NCBI GenBank assembly: GCA_035294325.1
Contig: DATGLE010000151.1
Coordinates: forward strand, 1 to 59,612
Reading direction: 5' to 3'
Length of the DNA stretch: 59,612 bases
From: DATGLE01 sp035294325
GTDB taxonomy: Bacteria > Chloroflexota > Ktedonobacteria > Ktedonobacterales > Ktedonobacteraceae
How positions within the stretch are numbered: position 1 is the first letter of the stretch; every line of letters begins with the position of its first letter. Positions 41,310 through 48,306 of this stretch are shown in pieces. A program made the translations under genes and the position numbers. The notes beneath the pieces were generated by a model. The model was not told the DNA's origin. It was given only the letters and a program-made list of their open reading frames with translations, and did no database searches.

Positions 41310-41909
41310 ATGAATACACCTGAGGTACAGCGCCTGAAAATGGCGTGGCTCGCCGCAAAGGAGGCGGGCGACGTTGAAACACAAATGAGCCTGCTGCGCG
41401 ATCACCCGGGAGAACAGGCGGCGTTAATCGACTTTATCGCGGCGTATCATGCCAGCGCGGGCGATGCCCTGGATCCGCATGAGAGCGAGTTACTGCCATT
41501 GACGCAGCGCGCCTGCCGGACAGCGTTGGAGCGCGTTTTCGCCCCGCAGCCAGCCTTCGCGAACCTGGGCGAACTGCGCAAGAGCCGGCGCCTGAGCAAA
41601 GTCGATGTCGCCAGCGGGCTGCGCCTGAGCGTCGATGTGTGGAACAAGTTCGAGGCCGGCGCTATCGAACTGGCAAGCCTGAGCCGGCGTCAACTGGAGC
41701 GCCTTGCCAGCTTCTTCCAGATCGGGGCCGAGCAGTTCGGGACGCTGCTGAATCAGAGTCAGCCGGCCTTGACGCTGAATCGTCGCCAGACGCGAGAAGC
41801 ATCGCTTCACGAGCAGCAGGGACCAAAACGCCAGAGCTTTGCCGAGGCGCTGGCGCGCAGTACGATGTCGAAAGAAGATCAGCGTTTCTGGCTTGAGGAG
41901 GAAGAATAA
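41310..41909 (+). CDS. XRE-type helix-turn-helix protein paired with sigma-like gene
   Basis: Protein of 199 residues. The N-terminal 75 residues are helical (MAWLAAKEAGDVETQMSLLR and nearby) and resemble adaptor or anti-sigma-like regions in pattern only. A Cro/C1-like helix-turn-helix lies near 85-145: ELRKSRRLSKVDVASGLRLS and ALERLA-type end. The C-terminus is polar. AGGGGAG precedes the ATG at 41310. Co-transcription with the sigma-like gene suggests it modulates that factor. No zinc motif of anti-sigma factors is present, and the DNA-binding function is an inference. Confidence 0.75.
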   Translation: MNTPEVQRLKMAWLAAKEAGDVETQMSLLRDHPGEQAALIDFIAAYHASAGDALDPHESELLPLTQRACRTALERVFAPQPAFANLGELRKSRRLSKVDVASGLRLSVDVWNKFEAGAIELASLSRRQLERLASFFQIGAEQFGTLLNQSQPALTLNRRQTREASLHEQQGPKRQSFAEALARSTMSKEDQRFWLEEEE

Positions 41910-41934
41910 GACGAAGGCAAGCCCCGTCTCTACA

Positions 41935-42666
41935 TTATCGTCCTTTTGTGGCGTAGCCAATATAGGAGATGCCGGTAAACCAGCCTGGCCCGAGCGTAAG
42001 CCGCCCTTTGCTCAGACGCGGCATGAAGCCCTTCAACTCGCATACGCAAAGGCCGCTCGCAGTAAGGGCCGCTCGCAGTTCTCCGGGCTTGATGAAACTC
42101 TGATAGTTGTGCAGCCCTGGCAGCAGGCCGCCACCGCGCAAGAAACGCTCGCCGAACCAGATGAGCGCGAGGCGGGCGAGGAATGTGCGATTGATGGTGT
42201 CGAAGACAAAGACGCCGCCGGGGGCGAGAACACGCGCTATCTCGCCTATCGTCGCCTGTAGATCGCGTACATGCTCCAGCGCATCCAGGCAGGTAATAAC
42301 CGAGAAGCTGCCACTGGCAAAGGGCAGCGCTTCCGCGTAGCCCTGAACGAACCAGGCATTGTGTCCCAGGCCGCTTTTGATGATATGCTCGCGGGCCGCG
42401 CGCAGCGCCTGGTCCGAGGGATCGATGCCTACGACAGTCGCTCCACGCCGCACCAGATTTTCACAAATCAAGCCGCCGCCGCAGCCTATATCCAGCCCTT
42501 CCTGCTGTTTGATTGCTCCCCTGCCGAAAACCCTGTCGACGCACGCCTCGATATAATCGCAGCGCTGCTCATTGATGCGGAAGAGCAGACAATGGTGATT
42601 CCACCAGTCATACGAGGAAAAGATGGCCGCCTGCGTGTCCTTCTCTGCTTGCTGTGATCCTGGCAT
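41935..42666 (-). CDS. UbiG-like class I methyltransferase
   Basis: SAM-dependent O-methyltransferase type of 243 residues. Motif I is LDIGCGGGLICENLVRRG; post-I has VVGIDPSD, motif II-like SVITCLDALEHV, and motif III VLAPGGVFVFDTINRT. The layout from FSSYDWWN to the end matches UbiG. The ATG at 42666 has AGGTG eight bases before; an in-frame TTG at 42708 with AGAGGTG is a second option. Chloroflexota usually make menaquinone, so a ubiquinone role is doubtful; another phenolic substrate is likelier. It is downstream of the Uma2 gene on the same strand with a 22-base gap. Confidence 0.85.
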   Translation of the reverse strand: MPGSQQAEKDTQAAIFSSYDWWNHHCLLFRINEQRCDYIEACVDRVFGRGAIKQQEGLDIGCGGGLICENLVRRGATVVGIDPSDQALRAAREHIIKSGLGHNAWFVQGYAEALPFASGSFSVITCLDALEHVRDLQATIGEIARVLAPGGVFVFDTINRTFLARLALIWFGERFLRGGGLLPGLHNYQSFIKPGELRAALTASGLCVCELKGFMPRLSKGRLTLGPGWFTGISYIGYATKGR

Positions 42667-42688
42667 AGCTGTTTCACCTGCCTCGACG

Positions 42689-43294
42689 TTATACGAAGAA
42701 TTGCTCAACGCGCACCTCTGCGATGGCGGGAACTATTTTTGAGAGCAGCGTGGCCTGCCCACTGAAGACGCCCGCAGACTGGTATGCCCCGCCCTCCAGA
42801 ATGAGGACTTCGACGGTACGGCTGGCAGGATCGGCAATCCAGTATTCGGGTACGCCAGCATGTGCGTAGGCATCCTGCTTCTCGCGACGGTCATAGCCTG
42901 CCGTGGCCGGCGACGAAACCTCAACCACCAGATCCGGCGCGCCGACGATACGGGCCTCGGTAATCTTCTCGCTATTCTCGTTGAGAACCACGAGGACATC
43001 GGGCTGCACTACCACATCCGGCGCCAGTACGACATCAAATGGTGCTGAAAAGACCTGTCCCAGACCGGCAACTTTGACATGCATCAATAAGTAATGGGCT
43101 AACCATAAAGCCGCATTCTGGTGCGACCTGCCAGGAGAAGGTGTCATATTATAAAGCACTCCATCTACAATTTCGTAGCGCCGCCCATCATCGGGTAGGG
43201 CTGCATAGTGATTGTAGGTCCAGTGCCCCTGCTCCGGCCCCGGTACCCGGTCTGCACGCGTAACCACGCTCTGCCTCTCCATTGTTGTTGTCAT
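42689..43294 (-). CDS. Uma2 family restriction-like endonuclease
   Basis: PD-(D/E)XK-like protein of 201 residues. The family core is visible: RRYEIVDGVLYNMTPSPGRS, HYLLMHV, VVVQPDVLVVL (the Asp of the second motif), and LVVEVSSPATAGYDRREKQDAYA (Glu and Lys), followed by VPEYWIADP. The first ATG follows GGGGGG-type SD (GAAGGGGGG) seven bases upstream. Many copies of Uma2 genes occur per genome in cyanobacteria and Chloroflexota, with no established role. No partner for restriction is nearby. Confidence 0.93.
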   Translation of the reverse strand: MTTTMERQSVVTRADRVPGPEQGHWTYNHYAALPDDGRRYEIVDGVLYNMTPSPGRSHQNAALWLAHYLLMHVKVAGLGQVFSAPFDVVLAPDVVVQPDVLVVLNENSEKITEARIVGAPDLVVEVSSPATAGYDRREKQDAYAHAGVPEYWIADPASRTVEVLILEGGAYQSAGVFSGQATLLSKIVPAIAEVRVEQFFV

Positions 43295-43387
43295 GATTGG
43301 CCCCCCTTCTGTGCGCTTCTTACTACGTATTAGGATGATACCATATGCCGGGCCAGAATGGAAATCGTGGCTGAAAGAGGTGAGAGA

Positions 43388-43463
43388 GGGTATGTCATCC
43401 TTCTCCGCGCTCAGGATCGGCGTGCCCGGCGGGGTAGCTCCTTCGCAGGCTCAGGATAACATT
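43388..43463. repeat. Decayed relative of the TGTCATCCTGAGCG element
   Basis: Segments TGTCATCCTTCTCCGCGCTC and GGCTCAGGATAACAT resemble the ends of the element at 6004-6165, with differences and no clear terminal match. A remnant or a short relative; low confidence. Confidence 0.35.
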
Positions 43464-43476
43464 CCAGAATGGGAAG

Positions 43477-43510
43477 AACAAACAGGGGCCGTTTCCGGCC
43501 CCTGTTTGTT
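43477..43510 (-). terminator. Terminator hairpin after the MacB-type permease gene
   Basis: Perfect 14-bp arms AACAAACAGGGGCC and complement with loop GTTTCC; the base touches the stop of the permease gene. The lower stem ends TTGTT on the minus strand. Confidence 0.8.
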
Positions 43511-45078
43511 TACTCCGTGCGCAGAGCGACTATCGGATCGAGTCTTGAGGCACGCAGCGCCGGGTAAAAGCCGAAGGAGATGCCTACCAGCGCCGAGACG
43601 GCAAAAGCGAGCACAACCGGGATGGGACTGAAAATGAAGGGGAAGCCCAGGCCAGCCGTGAGCACGTAGCCAGCACATAGCCCGACGACCAGGCCAATAA
43701 TCCCCCCAATGATGCTGAGAATCAGCGCCTCGATCAAGAACTGGTTGCGCACGTCACGCTGGCGCGCCCCAATCGCCATGCGGATGCCAATCTCCTTGAT
43801 GCGCTCGGTTACGGAGACCAGCATAATATTCATGATGCCGATGCCACCGATGGTGAGCGAGATAGCGGCGATGCCCACGAGCAGGGTTGTAAGCTCCGTG
43901 GCATTCTGCTGCGCAGCCTGAACGATCTGGCTGCCGTTAAAGACCTGGAAGTCGTCAGGCTGCGCTGTCGGGCTGCTGGCTCCTGCTCCTGCGCTCGCGC
44001 TGCCAGATGTCCTCGATCCTGTGTTAGCGGATGAACCGCCGCGCTGTCCTCCCGCGCTACCACCGCCACCACCGCCGCGCTGTCCTCCCGCGCCGCCATT
44101 GCCCCCGCGTGGCCCGAAACCACCACCGCCGCCCGCAAAACCACCCGGCCCGCCTCCCAGGAAGGTAGAGCCGCGTGTTGAACGCTGTTGTTGCAACAGG
44201 GATTGCAGAGTGGGATCTACACCGCTGAGATGATGACGCTGGCGTAAAAGCGTGATGATACCGATCTGGGCCGGCAAAATATTGTTGATATTATCGACCT
44301 GAACTACAATCTGGTCAACATAGGTCGAAGGGTTCAGCCTGACCCGGGCCGCCGAGAACGGCACAAAGACAACATCATCGGCATTACCAAAGCCCTGTGT
44401 CCCTTTGGATTGGAGCACACCAACGACGTTGAAAAGTTCGCTGCCAATACGAATCGTCTGACCGATAGGATCGGTGGGAGGCGTTGCCTCGGTAAATAAA
44501 TTCTGGGCTACCGTCTGGCCGATGACCGCGACAGGAGATGCCATCTGCTCATCCTGATCGGTGAACCAGTGGCCCTCGGCGATTTGCCAGTTCTCGATGG
44601 TCTGATAGTCAGGATAGACCCCTCTTACGGAGGTGCTCCAGTTCTGATCGCCGTAGATCACCTGTGCCGATGCATTCAGCACAGGACTCATATCAACAAT
44701 ATGCGGCACCTGCGTCGCTATGGCCTGCGCATCGGCCAGCGTCAGGCTTTGATTCGAGCCTGCCGCAGTACGGGCGCCAGCGCTGTTTGCTGTGCCGGGG
44801 ATAATGGTAAGGACGTTGGTGCCCAGGCCCGCGAGTCGCTGATTCACGTTTTCGCTGACTCCCTGCGCCAGGCTGACCACTGCAATAACGGCTCCCACGC
44901 CGATAATCACGCCGAGCATCGTCAGGAAGGACCGCATGCGGTTGGTACGCAGGGCCTGTAAGGCGCTCTCTATATTCGCGCTGCCCATGCCGACGCGCCG
45001 GCTCGGTGGGCGCCAGATGAGTGCTATAGATGCGTCTGCCGTCTGTCTGACCTGTGGTGGCTTTGTGCTCGTCGCCAT
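43510..45078 (-). CDS. MacB/FtsX-type ABC permease with glycine-rich insert
   Basis: Four-helix permease of 522 residues. The N-terminal TM region begins RTNRMRSFLTMLGVIIGVGA (about 47-66); the large outside domain has LADAQAIATQVPHIVDMSPV and IRIGSELFNVVGVLQSKG; the C-terminal region has three helices with SLTIGGIGIMNIMLVSVTER and GIRMAIGARQRDV, ending YPALRASRLDPIVALRTE. A Gly/Arg/Ser-rich stretch (about 305-375, GGGGGSAGGQRGG-type) is inserted in the outside domain. The ATG at 45078 has AGGAGG four to five bases away. The usual ATPase gene is not adjacent on either side, so the ATPase partner must be elsewhere. MacB-type mechanotransmission is inferred. Confidence 0.9.
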   Translation of the reverse strand: MATSTKPPQVRQTADASIALIWRPPSRRVGMGSANIESALQALRTNRMRSFLTMLGVIIGVGAVIAVVSLAQGVSENVNQRLAGLGTNVLTIIPGTANSAGARTAAGSNQSLTLADAQAIATQVPHIVDMSPVLNASAQVIYGDQNWSTSVRGVYPDYQTIENWQIAEGHWFTDQDEQMASPVAVIGQTVAQNLFTEATPPTDPIGQTIRIGSELFNVVGVLQSKGTQGFGNADDVVFVPFSAARVRLNPSTYVDQIVVQVDNINNILPAQIGIITLLRQRHHLSGVDPTLQSLLQQQRSTRGSTFLGGGPGGFAGGGGGFGPRGGNGGAGGQRGGGGGGSAGGQRGGSSANTGSRTSGSASAGAGASSPTAQPDDFQVFNGSQIVQAAQQNATELTTLLVGIAAISLTIGGIGIMNIMLVSVTERIKEIGIRMAIGARQRDVRNQFLIEALILSIIGGIIGLVVGLCAGYVLTAGLGFPFIFSPIPVVLAFAVSALVGISFGFYPALRASRLDPIVALRTE

Positions 45079-45202
45079 ATAACCTCCTGCGACGCCGCCC
45101 TTCCCGCTCACAGCCAGCGCATTGACATGAGCAGGGGAGGATGAGCGTCTTTTCGTCTTCTCTGTAGTATAAGGAGTAAATATAAAAAAAAGATCAAAAA
45201 AA

Positions 45203-45234
45203 GATCAAGATTCAAGGAGTCTTGAATCTTGATC
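45203..45234 (-). terminator. Intrinsic terminator after the SDR gene
   Basis: On the minus strand a 14-bp stem (GATCAAGATTCAAG with complement, loop GAGT) is followed by TTTTTTTGATCTTTTTTTT, a strong U-run. It lies 46 bases behind the SDR stop. Confidence 0.9.
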
Positions 45235-45280
45235 GCTATCTGCGCTGGCTATCTGACGGTCAGCCGTAAAGATACGAAGC

Positions 45281-46162
45281 TTACCATTTGAGCATGCGGC
45301 GGACCAGCGTGTCCCAGAGCCTGTCGGGAAGGAAACGGCGCAGGAGGATCACGCGCGCGGCGCTGGCCGGGATGGGATAGCGCGCGCGTGGATGCGGGCT
45401 GTTCAGAATTTTAACGACGGTATCGGCAAAGAGCCGGGCTGGGAAACCGACGCGGCTGGAGCGCTGGACCATCCTTTCGCTAACGTGCAGCAGCCGCCCA
45501 TAGGGGCCGGATCGATGCGCATCCAGCCGGGGCAGTGCGCGCTGCATACTCGTCTTCCAGATACCGGTCGGGCTGGAATCGGGTTCGATGACGACAACGC
45601 GCACGCCAAAGGGGGCCAGCTCGACGCGCAGAGCATCACTGATAGCCTCAAGCGCGAACTTGCTGGCGGCATATGCGCCCACGATGGGCATCGCAACGCG
45701 CCCGTTGATGCTGCTCACGTTGATGATGGTTCCCTTAGCGGCTTTGAGCAGCGGCAGCAAAGCCTGCGTGACGCTGACCTGGGCGACGACATTAAGTTCC
45801 AGTTGAGCGCGCAGATCCTCGATGGGCAGCAGTTCGAGAGGGCCACCATAGGCGCCCCCGGCGTTGTTCAGCAGAGCGTCGAGGCGCGGTACGGCCTCGT
45901 TCTGAGTTGCGGCATTGTCGCGCAGCAGTTCCTCGACGCGTTGAGCCAGCACGGCAACCTGCTCGGGATGCGTGATATCGCACAGCAGCGGAACAAGGTT
46001 ATCCTTGCAGCCGGACGCGGCGGCCTCCGAGAGAAGAGCTTCCCGATGCTCCTCCTGGCGCACCGTAGCAAAGACCCGCCAGCCACGCCGTGCCATTTCC
46101 AATGCGGTAATGCGCCCGAAGCCGCTGGAGCCACCCGTGACGACAATACTTCTCTTACTCAT
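45281..46162 (-). CDS. Short-chain dehydrogenase/reductase
   Basis: Classical SDR of 293 residues. The cofactor loop VVTGGSSGFGRITALEMARR, the NNAG motif in LDALLNNAGGAYGG, Ser in INVSSINGR and Tyr-Lys in YAASKFALE are all in place. The C-terminal region is long and basic, like retinol-dehydrogenase-type or membrane-associated SDRs. The ATG at 46162 (MSKRSIV) is preferred; an ATG six bases earlier is possible. Its start overlaps the end of the small gene upstream by eight bases, so the two are translated together. Substrate unknown; a strong terminator follows. Confidence 0.9.
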   Translation of the reverse strand: MSKRSIVVTGGSSGFGRITALEMARRGWRVFATVRQEEHREALLSEAAASGCKDNLVPLLCDITHPEQVAVLAQRVEELLRDNAATQNEAVPRLDALLNNAGGAYGGPLELLPIEDLRAQLELNVVAQVSVTQALLPLLKAAKGTIINVSSINGRVAMPIVGAYAASKFALEAISDALRVELAPFGVRVVVIEPDSSPTGIWKTSMQRALPRLDAHRSGPYGRLLHVSERMVQRSSRVGFPARLFADTVVKILNSPHPRARYPIPASAARVILLRRFLPDRLWDTLVRRMLKW

Positions 46163-46382
46163 GCGCATGTCCAATCCGATTCCATAATCCTAACCGCATC
46201 AGTTCGTTGCGGGCCTCAAAGCCGAAGAGTTCCGGGTCCATCTCGCGCCCATAATGAATGACCAGGCCGCGCAACATCTCGATCTGTTCCGCTCTGGTAG
46301 CGGCGTCCCGCTCAAATGGGATATGCTGCGCCAGGTGTTCGATTGCCTGGCGGCGATACCATTGTTCCTGTGTCTCAGCCAT
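46155..46382 (-). CDS. Small acidic protein of unknown function, coupled to the SDR
   Basis: Protein of 75 residues, mainly helical and charged (EQWYRRQAIEHLAQHIPFER and RAEQIEMLRGLVIHYGREMD), with an end LMRLGLWNRIGHAHE. No motif is recognised. The ATG at 46382 has only a weak site; a GTG 36 bases earlier is also poor. The end overlaps the SDR start by eight bases, which supports that this is a real gene translated with its neighbour. Upstream lies a repeat element. Confidence 0.55.
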   Translation of the reverse strand: MAETQEQWYRRQAIEHLAQHIPFERDAATRAEQIEMLRGLVIHYGREMDPELFGFEARNELMRLGLWNRIGHAHE

Positions 46383-46439
46383 AGCTTCTATGCCTATGGG
46401 GGACTTGCGCCCCGTCACATCATATATGCGGCGCTCATC

Positions 46440-46527
46440 CCAGAGTTAGATAGGGTGTGAAAGGTGCGCTTTCGCGCACCTTTCACACCCTATCTAACCC
46501 CCAGGCGCGGCGAAGCCGCGCGAGCAC
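46440..46527. repeat. Shell-and-palindrome repeat, copy 8
   Basis: The centre (46445-46498) has perfect 25-bp arms with loop TTTC; inner arm GTGTGAAAGGTGCGC. Only the right shell is clear: GGCGCGGCGAAGCCGCGCG (about 46504-46522). It lies between divergent genes. Further on, AAGGGC/GCCCTT (46646-46666) is a weak hairpin; the rest of the gap to 46761 has no gene. Confidence 0.88.
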
Positions 46528-46761
46528 CCTTCGAGAAAGGGCGCGGACACGGAGCACCAGATATACACTAAACAATGGTAGCACCTGGGAAGAGAGTATT
46601 CAAGGGATGCCAGCCGCTCTCTCGAATACGTTTATACAAAATAAGAAGGGCAGAGACATAGCCCTTTTGCCCTATCTATACGCGGCCAAACTTGATTCTC
46701 AAGGCTATCGATGCTAGTGTGAGTAAGAGCAAGATCCTGTAAACTGAGGTAAGCGCAGAAG

Positions 46762-47793
46762 ATGTTCTGTCCGTTTTGTCATTCAGAGCGCGTAGCAAAT
46801 GATTCACCCTGCTCGAATTGTGGCGCGCCCTCGCCGCTGATGTGGGGATCGCAGGAGCTCCCCGGGGGCGCAGCCGTTTCGGCGGCGAAGTGGGGCGCCT
46901 CTACGGTCTCGTCTGGCATGCAATGGGGCCAGGCACCCGCAGCAGCGCCCGCGCAATCTTACACGGCGAACTCGTGGTCGGCGCCCGCTCAGAATCCGGC
47001 GGTCCAGCAGCCGGCCTGGTTGCAGCAGCCTCTTCAGCAGGCATCCCCGCTCCAATCGCAACCTTCAGCGCCTTCATCGCCGCAGGGGCAGCAGCCAGTA
47101 TCACTACTGCCGGTTCCCTACCAGGCGCCAGTCGCCCAGGGATATCAGCAGGACGCATTGAGGCAACTGGTGCCCGCGCAACCGATGGAGCAGATGTTAC
47201 CCGCACTCCCCGACATACCGGAAGCCGTCTATGTCCCACCGATGTATACCCAACCACGGGCTATCATTCCCAGATATCGCGTCATCAGCGGTTTATTGAG
47301 CTTCGTGATTGTATGTATACTGCTCTGTGGAGGCGCATCCTATTATGCTAAAGCCAGCGGAACGCTCGCGGTGCTCCAGCGTCTCTCTGGCGGCGCCCCC
47401 CCGCCAAGCCTGAAGGCGCCTCCGGCAACGCCGGTACCGAACCCACCGGATACAGTGGATAAGGGGCCGGCCTACAACATCATCCCTTCGGCCACTACGA
47501 CGGCGCGCGTCGATCCCAGAACCTATATCGCGCTCCAGCCGCAAAAGATCTTTCGCGTGGGGCAGACTTTCTATATAACGTACAGCGTCCAGCACCCACC
47601 GACAAAGGGCACAGTAGTTGTCAAGTGGTATATGAATAAGATCTTCTTCAAATCGGCTTCCAGCCCACCCATTGCCGCAGGCGATATGGTCAACGGTGAT
47701 GCATCGATGGTCTATCTCGGGCCAGCATCGGGCACCGTGGAACTGTACTGGAATAATCAGTTAGCGCAAAGGCTCTATTTCGCCGTCCGCTAA
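46762..47793 (+). CDS. Zinc-ribbon protein with Pro/Gln-rich linker, membrane helix and outside domain
   Basis: Protein of 343 residues. The N-terminal zinc ribbon is MFCPFCHSERVANDSPCSNCG; a Pro/Gln/Ala-rich linker (about 35-165) is likely disordered; one membrane helix (about 173-195) follows; the C-terminal domain (about 225-343) is strand-rich with FRVGQTFYITYSVQHPPTKG and GTVELYWNNQLAQRLYF, an Ig-like pattern. The ATG has GAGGT eleven bases upstream. The layout (ribbon inside, domain outside) is shared with the kinase at 21866 and the two Ig-repeat proteins downstream. Function unknown. Confidence 0.78.
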   Translation: MFCPFCHSERVANDSPCSNCGAPSPLMWGSQELPGGAAVSAAKWGASTVSSGMQWGQAPAAAPAQSYTANSWSAPAQNPAVQQPAWLQQPLQQASPLQSQPSAPSSPQGQQPVSLLPVPYQAPVAQGYQQDALRQLVPAQPMEQMLPALPDIPEAVYVPPMYTQPRAIIPRYRVISGLLSFVIVCILLCGGASYYAKASGTLAVLQRLSGGAPPPSLKAPPATPVPNPPDTVDKGPAYNIIPSATTTARVDPRTYIALQPQKIFRVGQTFYITYSVQHPPTKGTVVVKWYMNKIFFKSASSPPIAAGDMVNGDASMVYLGPASGTVELYWNNQLAQRLYFAVR

Positions 47794-47830
47794 AAGCGGG
47801 AGGATAAACATGGGGACACCCCATCCCCCA

Positions 47831-47854
47831 CCAGGAGGGCGGTTGCCCTCCTGG
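47831..47854. terminator. Hairpin between convergent genes
   Basis: Arms CCAGGAGGGC (47831-47840) and GCCCTCCTGG (47845-47854) with loop GGTT, perfect; no U-run. Confidence 0.5.
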
Positions 47855-47863
47855 ACCGCCCGC

Positions 47864-48172
47864 CTAGCTTTTGCACTGGGTTTCGACGGTGACATCGCCA
47901 TACACGCGCACCTGGCAGGCAAGACGCATGTTGGGATTCTTCTTGAGGTCGTTGCGAAGCCAGAATTTCTCCTGGAAGGTGAGGGGGTTGGTGTTCACCG
48001 ACGGCGAAACGGCGACACGATCAGTGCCGCACAGCCCGTTGCCGTGACAGTTCGCGAATTTCCACATGCCACAGTAGACCGGCACGTCGTTCTCTAACGC
48101 CGGATAACGTACAGTATCTCCCTCCGGCACCTGAACCTGTACATTTTCACGCACATACGTAATGGTTGGCAC
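47864..48172 (-). CDS. [2Fe-2S] ferredoxin-like protein with a Cys-to-Asp change
   Basis: Small protein of 102 residues with the ferredoxin beta-grasp pattern. Cys42, Cys48 and Cys86 stand where three cluster ligands are expected (ANCHGNGLCGTD and RLACQV), but the third position of the CX5CX2C motif is Asp51 in place of Cys. Cys34 nearby or Asp51 itself could complete a ligand set. The start is GTG at 48172 with GGAGG eight bases before. It is convergent with the zinc-ribbon gene and 134 bases downstream of the large Ig-repeat gene. Electron transfer is the family role; whether a cluster forms here needs direct proof. Confidence 0.75.
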   Translation of the reverse strand: MPTITYVRENVQVQVPEGDTVRYPALENDVPVYCGMWKFANCHGNGLCGTDRVAVSPSVNTNPLTFQEKFWLRNDLKKNPNMRLACQVRVYGDVTVETQCKS

Positions 48173-48306
48173 GTCTCTATCCTCCAAAAGATGAGTTTAT
48201 ATTAAATAAGCGCGGGGAAGGTGCGCGAGATGTCGCATAACCACGAAAGTTTCCCTGTCAGAGTGTAGCACAGGTAACGGGAAGCGTCAACCAGAGTGCG
48301 CTCTCG

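Noticed and set aside
41935..42666. UbiG function in ubiquinone synthesis
   Set aside because: No other ubi gene is in the window and Chloroflexota typically use menaquinone, so only the methyltransferase fold is claimed.
44021..44233. Proline-rich open frame opposite the permease gene
   Set aside because: It is the reverse complement of the Gly-rich coding repeat and has no independent support.
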